This document shows positions 8,467 through 16,160 of a stretch of DNA of 53,315 nt, piece by piece (the first letter of the stretch is position 1; each line of letters begins with the position of its first letter). Below the pieces are notes generated by a model that worked only from the letters and a program-made list of their open reading frames with translations, was not told where the DNA came from and searched no databases. Source of the DNA: Prochlorococcus sp. scB241_528O2. Lineage in GTDB: Bacteria > Cyanobacteriota > Cyanobacteriia > PCC-6307 > Cyanobiaceae. The DNA is taken from positions 1 through 53,315 of the forward strand of contig JFLJ01000095.1 of assembly GCA_000634115.1 (NCBI GenBank), given 5' to 3'. The translations under genes were made by a program, and so were the position numbers.

Positions 8467-8968
8467 AGCTGATAACTATTTAACTAAAGAGGAAATCTAT
8501 TATTAAATATAGTCAAATCATTTAAAAATTTCATTCTTGGAATAGCTTTATTAATATTAAAAAATTTTGAAAAATATCATTGTTATTAATACCCCTTTAA
8601 AGAAGACTAGCCAAAGTAGTTGATAATCACTCAACTTGAATTTTTTTTGATACCAAGTTATAAGAGTTTTGTGTTTTTCGATTAATTTTCTTATTTTCAA
8701 GGAGTAAATTTTAACTATCACTTATTTTATCTTAATTTATTTTTTTATTATTTTTAAATTAAACATAAGTCCTAAAAAAAGAATATGAAATAAAAAAATA
8801 TAAATTATTAATTCCATAATATTGAATTAATAAGTTCACCCTAGTTTATTTCAATAATTTTTTTAGTATCTTTTAAAATAAAAAAACGGACTTTTATAAT
8901 AGTTATTTACTTTGAAGGCCACAAAAAAAACAAATTAACCTCTAATATGGAGATTTATATGAATTATT
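8467..8968. other. 500-base AT-rich gap upstream of tatA and prxQ
   Basis: This divergent intergenic region should hold the promoters of tatA (leftward) and the peroxiredoxin gene (rightward). It is almost entirely A and T. I found no coding frame with charged or ordered composition, no strong hairpin and no tRNA-like element. Confidence 0.5.
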
Positions 8969-9418
8969 GTGCATATCGGAGATAAAATTCCAGAATTTTC
9001 TTTACTGGATCAAAATGGAATTAAAAGATCAAGTAAGGGATTAACTAATCCCCTTGTTTTGTTTTTTTATCCAAAAGATGATACGCCAGGTTGCACTATA
9101 GAAGTTTGCGGATTTAGAGATAAATATGACTTATTTAAAGTATTAGGAGCTCAAGTTTGGGGCGTAAGTAATGGAAGTACCTCAAGTCATTTGGCATTTG
9201 CCAATAAAAATAAATTACAATATCCACTACTTTGCGATACGAATGACTCTCTTAGGAAAACTTTTAAAGTACCTAAAGTATTAGGTTTTATGGATGGTAG
9301 AGTAACTTATGTTATCGATCGAGAAGGGACAGTTAGGCATATTTTTAGAGATTTATTGAATGGTCCTGAACACATTAAAGAGGCTATTAGAGTACTTAAG
9401 GAAATTCAAAATCAATAA
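8969..9418 (+). CDS. prxQ: Peroxiredoxin Q / bacterioferritin comigratory protein
   Basis: A thiol peroxidase that reduces hydrogen peroxide and organic peroxides using thioredoxin. The active-site segment YPKDDTPGCTIEVCGFRD carries the peroxidatic Cys42 and, five residues on, the resolving Cys47, the PrxQ arrangement. The downstream GVSNGS...HLAFANKNKLQYPLLCD pattern and the 149-residue length are standard. The start is GTG at 8969. An ATG at 8959 is out of frame. Confidence 0.93.
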   Translation: MHIGDKIPEFSLLDQNGIKRSSKGLTNPLVLFFYPKDDTPGCTIEVCGFRDKYDLFKVLGAQVWGVSNGSTSSHLAFANKNKLQYPLLCDTNDSLRKTFKVPKVLGFMDGRVTYVIDREGTVRHIFRDLLNGPEHIKEAIRVLKEIQNQ

Positions 9419-9485
9419 ACTATTATCTACAGAATACTAGATTAATACGTTTTGTTTTATTATAGTTGCAGCATTTATTTAATCG

Positions 9486-9758
9486 ATGAGGAAAATGGGA
9501 ATGCAAGCAGTTGATCTTGCGATTCAAAATGGAGTTGATCTTGACGGTACTCCAATCCCTCCAAAAATGCTAGATCTATATAACAGAATAATGGATGAGG
9601 AGAATAAAAGAGAAAGAAGTGGCGTTAAAAAATCAATGAGAAATAGATGCGTCAAAACTGGTTCGAAGCATTTTGATAAAGAAACATTAAATCAATTACT
9701 AATTGACTCAGGATGGGAAGGTCTCAAAGAAAAGGAAATTTTATTCTTTTATAACTAA
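9486..9758 (+). CDS. Conserved hypothetical protein, 90 aa
   Basis: The frame reads MRKMGMQAVDLAIQNGVDLD, GTPIPPKMLDLYNRIMDEEN, then a basic stretch RERSGVKKSMRNRCVKTGSK and a C-terminal helix. The high content of Met, Asp, Arg and Gly against an AT-rich background makes it a convincing gene. No known domain. It follows prxQ by 67 bases on the same strand. Confidence 0.65.
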   Translation: MRKMGMQAVDLAIQNGVDLDGTPIPPKMLDLYNRIMDEENKRERSGVKKSMRNRCVKTGSKHFDKETLNQLLIDSGWEGLKEKEILFFYN

Positions 9759-10309
9759 AAAACAAAAGATACTTTAAAGTCTATTTTGAAAACTATATAG
9801 GGTAATTTTTAACTTAAATAAAAATTGAGAACTAATTAAATTTTTTCTTTTTTACTTGCTTGTTTGAAAGTAAATTTGGCTTATATTATAGTAATTATTT
9901 ATATAAAAAAGATCAGAAATTCCGATTATTTGTTCTCCTTTAGAAGGCTCTTAACCTCCTTATAAAAAATATCCTAATGCGAACCATTAACTATTAGCAG
10001 ATATGGTTAAAAAATAGTTTTCCATCTACTTTGGTATGAGTAACGGGATACTAAACCTGTAAGAAAATCCAAAAATGATGCTACTCAGCCTTTTGAAGAT
10101 GCAAGGTTTTCGTCTCTTGAAGGATTAGGAATTTATATTAAGTATTTATTAAATGTACATTTATGTAAGCAAAAGATATGGCTGCACAAATGACCCAACT
10201 AAAGGGTAAGAACATTCTTATTTTTTCTTTATTATTTTTCATAACTCAATTATGAAAAATATTTCAAAGATCTGTGGATTAATGGATATTTTAAAACTAG
10301 AAAAATTAA
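9759..10309. other. Intergenic stretch with a possible coding remnant
   Basis: No full gene is seen. Codons 10053-10193 on the plus strand are open and read KPVRKSKNDATQPFEDARFS, then SLEGLGIYIKYLL, which has the composition of a protein but lacks any start (an in-frame TAA lies about 12 bases upstream). It may be a decayed small gene. A 25-codon ATG frame starting near 10178 ends in a hydrophobic run and is too short to support. Confidence 0.3.
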
Positions 10310-10334
10310 AAAAGACGGTTAAAAACCGTCTTTT
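10310..10334 (-). terminator. Intrinsic terminator after the coiled-coil gene
   Basis: A perfect 11-bp stem, AAAAGACGGTT paired with AACCGTCTTTT, around a 3-base loop, followed on the minus strand by a T-rich run. It sits 26 bases beyond the stop of the minus-strand gene at 10361-10735. The A/T ends make it potentially bidirectional. Confidence 0.75.
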
Positions 10335-10360
10335 AAAAAATTAATTTTTCTAAAGATTAA

Positions 10361-10735
10361 TTATTTATGTTTTGAGGCAGAGAGTAATTTAAGTTCTTTC
10401 TTCACCTCTTTTTCTCTCTCTTCAAGATGTTTTAGTTGAGCTTTAAAAGCATCTTCAAGTCTTACTTTTTGTGTTGTAATTTCATCAAGTTCTTCTTGAT
10501 GCTGGGTTCTCTTTAGCTCCTTCATTTCAGTATCAGAAATAACATATACTGGGCGATATGAAGGTGTTTCAAAAAGAAGATCAAACATTGAATACATAAG
10601 TGACCTTTGAATTAGTACAAATCCAATATCTGATAATTTTTTGAAATATGAAAGGATAAATACCGAAGATATTGATACGGCAAATACACCGAATTTCGGT
10701 TTACCTAACATAACCGCCCAGTATTTACCGATCAA
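10361..10735 (-). CDS. Membrane-anchored coiled-coil hypothetical protein
   Basis: The 124-residue protein has a hydrophobic N-terminal region (about 14-30, KFGVFAVSISSVFILSY), a central segment DLLFETPSYRPVYVISDTEM and a long C-terminal coiled coil rich in Glu, Lys and Leu (about residues 70-120). This suggests an anchored protein with a cytoplasmic or lumenal rod. The family is not known to me. It stands alone with a good terminator. Confidence 0.6.
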   Translation of the reverse strand: MIGKYWAVMLGKPKFGVFAVSISSVFILSYFKKLSDIGFVLIQRSLMYSMFDLLFETPSYRPVYVISDTEMKELKRTQHQEELDEITTQKVRLEDAFKAQLKHLEEREKEVKKELKLLSASKHK

Positions 10736-10801
10736 ATTTTAATGAATCTTTTAAAGTATTAAAGAGATAATTCTAAAAATCTAAATTAAAAATAACTAAA
10801 A

Positions 10802-11235
10802 ATGGATTTAAAAATTACTAAAACATTAGTAATCCCATCTAAGGAAATTAAGTGGCAATTTGCCAGATCCTCTGGCCCTGGAGGGCAAAATGTAAATAAA
10901 ATTGAAAGTAGAGTAGAGATAATTTTTAATTTAGAAGATTCTAAAGTCCTAAATGATTTTCAGAAAGCAATTCTTAAGATTAACTTGAAAAATAAATTAG
11001 AGAAAAATAGTTTATGTTTACGGTTCAAGAACACAGAAATAAATTATTAAATAGGCAGCTAGCCTTAATCAAACTTAGTTCAATCATAAAAGATGGCTTA
11101 AATAAACCATTTAAATTAAGAAAATCTACAAAGCCTACTAAAGCATCACAAAAGAAAAGATTTGAGTTTAAGAAAAAACGTGGCGAATTGAAAAAAAGTA
11201 GAAAAAAACATATCAAATATGAGAGAACTAAATAA
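10802..11235 (+). pseudogene. ArfB-like class I release factor, broken by a frameshift
   Basis: The first frame (10802-11050) carries the peptide-release GGQ motif in SSGPGGQNVNKIESRVEI (GGQ at residues 27-29), the hallmark of ArfB/YaeJ-type ribosome rescue factors. After KNKLEKNSL the family pattern (…EHRNKLLNRQLALIKLSSII…) continues in another frame, from about 11014 to 11235, ending in the basic tail typical of ArfB (many Lys/Arg). The two frames overlap by about 36 bases and together have the normal length of about 140 residues. This is either a real frameshift, a sequencing error near 11010-11020, or much less likely a programmed shift. Confidence 0.75.
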
Positions 11236-11293
11236 ATATTTACTCGAAAATTGCAATTAAAGCATATGATTAATTTAATTTAATTTTGGTTTA

Positions 11294-11542
11294 TTGAATT
11301 CAAATAATGATTTCTGGTTAATTGACTCCAATTGTGTAGGGGTGATGCGTTTCTACAAAGATAAAAAGCATTCTGATAAATCTATTGCTTATATATTTAT
11401 TGAGGAAGGGATCATTATGGGAATTCATGGAGAAAATCCACCGTTAATGAAAACTAGAAAAAAAATTGTTATTGAAGAAGCAAGATTATTATGGCAAAAA
11501 TTGTTAAATGAAGGTTGGCAAAAAACTAATAAAAAATGGTGA
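11294..11542 (+). CDS. DUF1651 family protein (copy 1)
   Basis: This 82-residue protein has the DUF1651 pattern: FWLIDSN at the start, MRFYKD, a central GIIMGIHGENPPLMKTRKKI and ending EARLLWQKLLNEGWQKT. The family is found almost only in Prochlorococcus and marine Synechococcus, in many copies per genome, and has no known function. A second copy lies at 18053-18292. The start codon is TTG at 11294; an ATG in the vicinity gives no better start. Confidence 0.75.
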   Translation: MNSNNDFWLIDSNCVGVMRFYKDKKHSDKSIAYIFIEEGIIMGIHGENPPLMKTRKKIVIEEARLLWQKLLNEGWQKTNKKW

Positions 11543-11574
11543 GAAAAAATTACACCATAAAAATTCTTTAAATT

Positions 11575-11769
11575 TCAGGAAATAAATGAACCTTTTGGAT
11601 ATAGCTTAGAAATTTTTTGTTGTTGTAAAAATTTCTTTTTTTTTATGTCGTTTTCATATCTTCTCAACATAATTAGATAGTTCGCAACTCCAAAAAGTAC
11701 TAAAAAGAGAATAAATCTTATTCCTGCCTCAAAGTTCATATAAGGATTAAGCTTTTTTAAATTTGACAA
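11575..11769 (-). CDS. Small membrane protein, 64 aa
   Basis: One hydrophobic span (about 17-36, GIRFILFLVLFGVANYLIML) is followed by a highly basic helix (RRYENDIKKKKFLQQQKI). The positive-inside pattern predicts an in-to-out orientation reversed, with the tail in the cytoplasm. It lies 31 bases downstream of the CPBP protease on the same strand. The family is unknown. Confidence 0.5.
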   Translation of the reverse strand: MSNLKKLNPYMNFEAGIRFILFLVLFGVANYLIMLRRYENDIKKKKFLQQQKISKLYPKGSFIS

Positions 11770-11800
11770 TTTTTAACAAAAAATCAATCGGTATTTATAT

Positions 11801-12661
11801 CTAATTAAAAGGTTTAAAAAATATCTTCTTTGATTTTATTGAATTAAAAATACACAATAAAAATAATACTAAAATTGCACTAAAGCTTCCTATTGGGTTT
11901 GGAATATTTTGTGTAAAAGGCCCTGCTAAAAAAGAAGGTGTATTTTCTTTAAATTCTATTAATCCGTTGTTTAATAAGAACCAAGTACCAACAAGTCCTC
12001 CATGAATACCAATGCAATTCCATAATGAACCTTTTTCTATAATTCTTACTAGTGATAGAAATATCCCAAGTAAAATAAATCCTAAACGTAATCCAATAAT
12101 GTTCCAAAAGATATCATTTGATAAATTATGAACGAAGCTAAAAACTAAAGCTTGTAAAACTATTGCTATTTTTGATCCATATTCAAATTTTAATTCTTCT
12201 AGTAACCATCCTCTAAAAATTATTTCCTCTGCCAATCCAACACCTAATCCAAGAAGAATAGAATTTAACAATATGCTAGGCGAGAATTCACCTATCCAAG
12301 AAATGCAATCCTTTTGCAATAGTGGCAAAAGAATTAGAATTATTAAAAATAAAGAAAATAAAATACCTTGAGAAAAATGGAAAAAGTTTTTTAATAATTG
12401 GTGTTTATTTATCCCAAGAAGTGCCCATGTGCTTGATATATTCCATCTAATATGAAACCAATATGGGAGAAAAAAGAGAAAAAGTAAGAAAGTAAAAATA
12501 GTTCCAATTAAGGATAAATTTTCTTTTTCAAAATTCAACAATAATAATGGCTGAGATAAAGCCCAGCCAATGCCATAAAGAATTGGAATAAAAAATATAG
12601 TGGATATAAATCTTGGTCGTAAAAGAAAAAAACTTTTAATTAATATTTTTATATTTTTCAT
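11801..12661 (-). CDS. CPBP-family intramembrane glutamic endopeptidase
   Basis: A multi-span membrane protein of 286 residues of the CAAX-protease and bacteriocin-processing (Abi) family. Its three catalytic motifs are intact: EEIIFR (E145, E146, R150), FSFVH (F174, H178) and H220 in GIHGG. In bacteria and plastids these proteases act on membrane or prenylated substrates; cyanobacterial members are often linked to light or envelope stress. The substrate is unknown. It sits between two small genes on the same strand. Confidence 0.85.
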   Translation of the reverse strand: MKNIKILIKSFFLLRPRFISTIFFIPILYGIGWALSQPLLLLNFEKENLSLIGTIFTFLLFLFFLPYWFHIRWNISSTWALLGINKHQLLKNFFHFSQGILFSLFLIILILLPLLQKDCISWIGEFSPSILLNSILLGLGVGLAEEIIFRGWLLEELKFEYGSKIAIVLQALVFSFVHNLSNDIFWNIIGLRLGFILLGIFLSLVRIIEKGSLWNCIGIHGGLVGTWFLLNNGLIEFKENTPSFLAGPFTQNIPNPIGSFSAILVLFLLCIFNSIKSKKIFFKPFN

Positions 12662-12682
12662 TTTTTTTGAATATTAATTTCC

Positions 12683-12889
12683 TCACCCATTGCCTTTGAT
12701 TATTCTAGATACCTGCTCAAAAAAAATTAAATTTTTCTTTTTAGTATAATTTATTTTTTTTGAAAGCTGAGATAAATCTCTATAAAATTTACGAGTTGTT
12801 TTTTCTTCTTTATCACTAGGCCAAAGTAAGTCTAAGCCCTCTTCATATTCTTCTTTATATTTTTTTTTATTCAATTTTTCTTTATTCAA
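12683..12889 (-). CDS. Small charged hypothetical protein, 68 aa
   Basis: A Lys/Glu-rich N-terminus (NKEKLNKKKYKEEYEEGLDL) is followed by LWPSDKEEKTTRKFYRDLSQ and a helix ending IIKGNG. The LLWPSDKEE segment looks specific. It lies 21 bases upstream of the CPBP gene, so probably in the same operon. The function is unknown. Confidence 0.5.
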   Translation of the reverse strand: MNKEKLNKKKYKEEYEEGLDLLWPSDKEEKTTRKFYRDLSQLSKKINYTKKKNLIFFEQVSRIIKGNG

Positions 12890-12977
12890 TTTTTTTTATA
12901 TCGTAATAATTTAAATTCTACTTATTGCAAATGCTTAAAAGTGATGTTTATTAAATTTGTGTATTTATTTAAAATTT

Positions 12978-13067
12978 ATGTTTATTAGTCTTTCAACTTT
13001 AATTTTTACATTATTATCTCCATTACTTATTTTTGCAGTAATAGTTTCTGTTTACTTATTTCATTAG
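12978..13067 (+). CDS. Possible 29-aa membrane peptide
   Basis: An ATG frame of 29 codons that is a single hydrophobic span (ISLSTLIFTLLSPLLIFAVI, then VSVYLFH). Its size is that of photosynthetic small subunits, but the sequence matches none I know. Because random AT-rich DNA also gives hydrophobic residues, the call is weak. Confidence 0.3.
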   Translation: MFISLSTLIFTLLSPLLIFAVIVSVYLFH

Positions 13068-13087
13068 GAAATTATTTATTAAATAAT

Positions 13088-13183
13088 TTAAGGGTGTATT
13101 ATACCTGCTTTTTCTAATGCGAATGATAAAACTGCAATTATTGCCATTAGGGTTAGAATCTTATTCTTTTTGATGAAATCCAT
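13088..13183 (-). CDS. 31-aa membrane peptide
   Basis: An ATG frame, MDFIKKNKILTLMAIIAVLS followed by FALEKAGIIHP: a basic N-terminus, one span, and a short tail. It begins MDFI like the peptide at 6382-6492, hinting at a small family. The basic start followed by a hydrophobic run supports a real gene. The function is unknown. Confidence 0.45.
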   Translation of the reverse strand: MDFIKKNKILTLMAIIAVLSFALEKAGIIHP

Positions 13184-13248
13184 AATGATTATTAATAATC
13201 TATTTATTAAATAGATATATAAAATAAAAATAATTAAAAATATTATAA

Positions 13249-13398
13249 CAATTCGGATCGAACCAATATATATATATTGGAGATTTAGTACCCTTCATAA
13301 GATCTTATAAGAGGGCTATTGAAAAATATGATAAAGGTATAAAAGAAGGATAATTTTATGAAGAACCTCTTGGCGGAGATTTTAATTGTCCTTATTAG
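13249..13398 (+). pseudogene. Small coding remnant interrupted by TAA
   Basis: An open plus-strand frame reads YIGDLVPFIRSYKRAIEKYD, KGIKEG, then TAA at 13351-13353, then in the same frame FYEEPLGGDFNCPY and TAG at 13396-13398. Both sides look like protein, and the reading frame is unbroken apart from the stop. No usable start codon is seen upstream of the first part. This is most simply a decayed small gene. I do not recognise the family. Confidence 0.35.
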
Positions 13399-13449
13399 AA
13401 AATATGATTACTAAAAAATAACTTTTGCTTTATTAAATTAGATTATATA

Positions 13450-13584
13450 GTGGCGAAGTGTCGCGATAATAATCCATCTATAGATGATTGTATAAAGTTT
13501 ATTTAATGGAAATTGGAAGATTATAAAATCACTGATAGTAATAGAAGAAAAATAGAATCTATTTTGATTTATGAATGTGAATAA
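13450..13584 (+). pseudogene. Small gene with an in-frame nonsense codon
   Basis: From GTG at 13450 the frame reads VAKCRDNNPSIDDCIKFI, then TAA (13504-13506), then in the same frame WKLEDYKITDSNRRKIESIL and IYECE to TAA at 13582-13584. The continuation looks protein-like, so a single change at the stop (such as GAA to TAA) would explain it. The function is unknown. It is the second such interrupted frame within 350 bases. Confidence 0.4.
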
Positions 13585-13711
13585 GGAAAATTATAGACTT
13601 TAATTTTTATATTTATTAAAAGCAAAGTTTCAATAAAATTCTCTTACAGATTAAGAAAAAAGTAAATCAGCATATTTACGGATTTACTGAAAATATAAAT
13701 AGTAGTAATTT

Positions 13712-13914
13712 ATAAGTGTTGAGTTCGGAGGCAATCTAAATGATTGATAGTCCGCCTGAAATTTAGCAAATTCCAAAATATAGGAAGCGTATTCCTGAGA
13801 ATGGGATTATTCGAAAATTAAAGTTCAATCAATTAGTCTGATAAGACTTCGCTTTATAATTACTAGCGACAATGGGAACTGAAATTATCGAGAGAAATCC
13901 CCGAATTCACGTAT
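13712..13914 (+). ncRNA. Structured RNA candidate, possibly 6S RNA
   Basis: The stretch between the small remnants and pip has no good frame but folds well. An outer stem pairs 13712-13731 (ATA, GTG, AGTTCGG, GG) with 13899-13914 (CC, CCGAATT, CAC, TAT), with small bulges. Inside are hairpins CAATC/GATTG (13732-13746), AGGAA/TTCCT (13782-13796), AGTC/GACT (13835-13848) and TCGCT/AGCGA (13849-13869), plus inner pairing of TTCC (13771-13774) with GGAA (13875-13878). A rod of about 190-200 nt with a central open region is the layout of cyanobacterial 6S RNA (Yfr7/SsrS), which binds RNA polymerase. The signatures of RNase P RNA, tmRNA and SRP RNA are absent. The strand is taken from the downstream terminator. 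Confidence 0.45.
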
Positions 13915-13984
13915 TCTAAGTTTATGAGTAAATAGACTTTAAAATATGTAATTTTATATCCTGTAAGAAGGAAATGAGATATTT

Positions 13985-14014
13985 AAAAAGGACTGCTTCA
14001 GCAGTCCTTTTTTT
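13985..14014 (+). terminator. Strong intrinsic terminator downstream of the RNA candidate
   Basis: The stem AAAGGACTGC (13987-13996) and GCAGTCCTTT (14001-14010) encloses a TTCA loop and runs into a stretch of seven Ts. This is one of the best terminators in the window. No complete protein gene precedes it on the plus strand, so it most likely ends a noncoding transcript. It lies 75 bases before pip. Confidence 0.8.
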
Positions 14015-14088
14015 GTTTAAGAAATTACTTCTAAACTAGATTTCTTTTGGATACTGTAGATTTATAAAGTGATTTAAAATATTTCAAA

Positions 14089-15039
14089 ATGAAAGATCAA
14101 TTCTTGTTTCCGAAAATTGAAGTACGTGAAAAGGGCTTTTTACGAGTAAGCGATATTCATACTATTTATTGGGAAAGATCTGGTAATCCAAATGGAAAAA
14201 AAATACTTGTTATTCATGGAGGTCCAGGAGGCGGAAGTCAACCAAGATATAGAAGATACTTTGATCCAGATAAATTCGATATTATTCAATTTGACCAAAG
14301 AGGTTGCGGTTCCTCAACGCCTTTCTCCGAATTACAAGAAAATACGACTAATCATTTAGTTGATGATATTGAGAAATTAAGGATTCTATTTAAAATAGAT
14401 AGTTGGCATTTGTTTGGAGGATCTTGGGGATCAACACTTTCACTTATATATGCAATTAAAAATCCCTCAAGAGTTATTAGCTTAACTTTGCGAGGAATAT
14501 TCTTATGTAGAAAGTTTGAATTATTATGGTTCTATCAATATGGTGCAAGTGAGATATTCCCCGATGAATTTGAGAAATATATTTCTGTAATACCAAATGA
14601 AGAAAGAAATAATTTGATAAGTTCTTTTTATAAATATCTAACATCTTCAGATGTGAAGCTTAGATCAAGAGCAGCAGCAGCTTGGACAAAATGGGAACTC
14701 TCAACTAGTCATTTAATAAATAAAAAATTTGATTTTGATAAGTCCCAAGTTGATTCTTTTTCAGATGCCTTTGCAAGGATAGAATGTCATTATTTTATTA
14801 ATAATATTTTCTTAGAAGATGACTTTATTTTGAAAAATATAAAAAAAATAGAATCGATACCAACAAAAATAATTCAAGGTAGATATGATGTAGTATGTCC
14901 TATGAGGAGTGCTTGGGATCTAAATAAGAAATTAAAGAATTGCGAATTAATTATTGTTGATGATGCTGGTCATTCAATGAGTGAAAAAGGTATTAGTATC
15001 GAATTAATAAAAGCTGTAAAAGTAATTCAAAATTTCTGA
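14089..15039 (+). CDS. pip: Proline iminopeptidase
   Basis: An alpha/beta-hydrolase peptidase (family S33) that removes N-terminal proline from peptides in the cytoplasm. The oxyanion-hole motif HGGPGGG is at residues 43-49. The nucleophile is S112 in GGSWGS, and the acid and base are D267 (GRYDVVCP) and H295 (DDAGHS). The DQRGCGSS segment at 69-76 and the length of 316 are typical. It is a single gene, preceded by a strong terminator and followed by a convergent small gene. Confidence 0.95.
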   Translation: MKDQFLFPKIEVREKGFLRVSDIHTIYWERSGNPNGKKILVIHGGPGGGSQPRYRRYFDPDKFDIIQFDQRGCGSSTPFSELQENTTNHLVDDIEKLRILFKIDSWHLFGGSWGSTLSLIYAIKNPSRVISLTLRGIFLCRKFELLWFYQYGASEIFPDEFEKYISVIPNEERNNLISSFYKYLTSSDVKLRSRAAAAWTKWELSTSHLINKKFDFDKSQVDSFSDAFARIECHYFINNIFLEDDFILKNIKKIESIPTKIIQGRYDVVCPMRSAWDLNKKLKNCELIIVDDAGHSMSEKGISIELIKAVKVIQNF

Positions 15040-15061
15040 CAAAAAGAATATTTTTTTAAAA

Positions 15062-15235
15062 TTAAAGGCCATTATTTTCAATATTTTTTGCAATACTCCT
15101 AAGGAGTTCAACGATATCTGAATCTTCGCATTGAGTATCTTCCTTAAGCAAAATACACTCGTCTCTAATACTTACATTAGTACTCCACCATATACCTGAA
15201 CTATTGGTATCGTCCCATTCAAATCTTTCAGACAT
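15062..15235 (-). CDS. Small acidic protein, 57 aa
   Basis: An ATG frame reading MSERFEWDDTNSSGIWWSTN, VSIRDECILLKEDTQCEDSD, then a helix IVELLRSIAKNIENNGL. Tryptophans, cysteines and acidic residues make it clearly unlike random AT-rich translation. The family is not recognised. It faces the end of pip, 23 bases away. Confidence 0.6.
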   Translation of the reverse strand: MSERFEWDDTNSSGIWWSTNVSIRDECILLKEDTQCEDSDIVELLRSIAKNIENNGL

Positions 15236-15481
15236 AATTAATTAAATCTAATAAATACATTAAAGCTTGCATTAATTCTTCGTGGATTTATGTACTTAAT
15301 TTCAAAATTAAAAACTTTCCTATTTAATTATAGGAATCTGGAAATATTTGATCATTAAATTTAGATATCTAATTTTAATTCATATTCTATTTTATTTGAC
15401 TTTTCTTACAATCCTACAAAAATAAGATTAAGTTTGGATGTAAAATTTTAAAAAATTTTTGAATAACTAAAAATCAAAAAC

Positions 15482-16105
15482 ATGAAAATAACAAAAAAAC
15501 TTTGGGAAGATAATTATGAGATTGCTTTACTAAGTTTAAATACAAAATTTGTTCAATGTTTAAAAACTGGAAGTCTCCCTAAGAATATTTTTCAAGAATA
15601 TTTAGCTCAAGATTATTTTTTTTTAGAGACTTTTGCTAAGGCATATGGTCTTGCCGTTTCTAAATCAAAAGATAAGTACTCAATAAGGAAGTTAAGTGAA
15701 CTTCTGATGGGCGTTTCAGAGGAGTTAATACTGCATGAAACTTATGCAAAAGAATGGGATATTGATTTGTCCAATAATTATATAAAAAAAGCTACTAAAA
15801 ATTATACTGATTTCCTTGATGATACTTCCAAGAGACTTAGTTCGATTGAAATAATGTTTGCGATGACTCCATGTATGAGACTTTATTCTTGGATAGGAAA
15901 AAGTCTTTATGAAGAAGATTTTGATAATAAATATAAAGAATGGATAATTACTTATTCTGATGAGAGCTTCGAAAATTTAGTAAATTCACTCGAAAATCTT
16001 ATTGAGACCAATAAAGAATCATATGATATTAATCAAGCAGAATATTTATACAAAAGAGCAATGCAATTAGAGTTAGATTTTTTTAACGCATATTCAGACT
16101 TCTAA
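15482..16105 (+). CDS. tenA: TenA-family thiaminase II / aminopyrimidine hydrolase
   Basis: A helical protein of 207 residues that salvages thiamine breakdown products by hydrolysing aminopyrimidines to HMP. Family residues are visible: D44 in AQDYFF, nucleophile C131 in MTPCMRLYSWIG, and E197 in the C-terminal QLELDFF. The EELILHETYAKEW helix is also typical. It lies 55 bases upstream of thiD on the same strand, so HMP made here would be phosphorylated by the neighbour. No TPP riboswitch is visible upstream. Confidence 0.93.
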   Translation: MKITKKLWEDNYEIALLSLNTKFVQCLKTGSLPKNIFQEYLAQDYFFLETFAKAYGLAVSKSKDKYSIRKLSELLMGVSEELILHETYAKEWDIDLSNNYIKKATKNYTDFLDDTSKRLSSIEIMFAMTPCMRLYSWIGKSLYEEDFDNKYKEWIITYSDESFENLVNSLENLIETNKESYDINQAEYLYKRAMQLELDFFNAYSDF

Positions 16106-16160
16106 TTTAAATTAAAATATATTTATAGTACTTTTAAAGATGAGTTAGTCAAATTAAATT

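Noticed and set aside
10178..10255. 25-codon ATG frame ending in a hydrophobic run
   Set aside because: Too short and AT-driven; no neighbour or motif supports it.
15236..15481. Possible TPP riboswitch before tenA-thiD
   Set aside because: The conserved CTGAGA and ACCCTTTGAACCTGA-like elements are absent; the gap is plain AT-rich DNA.
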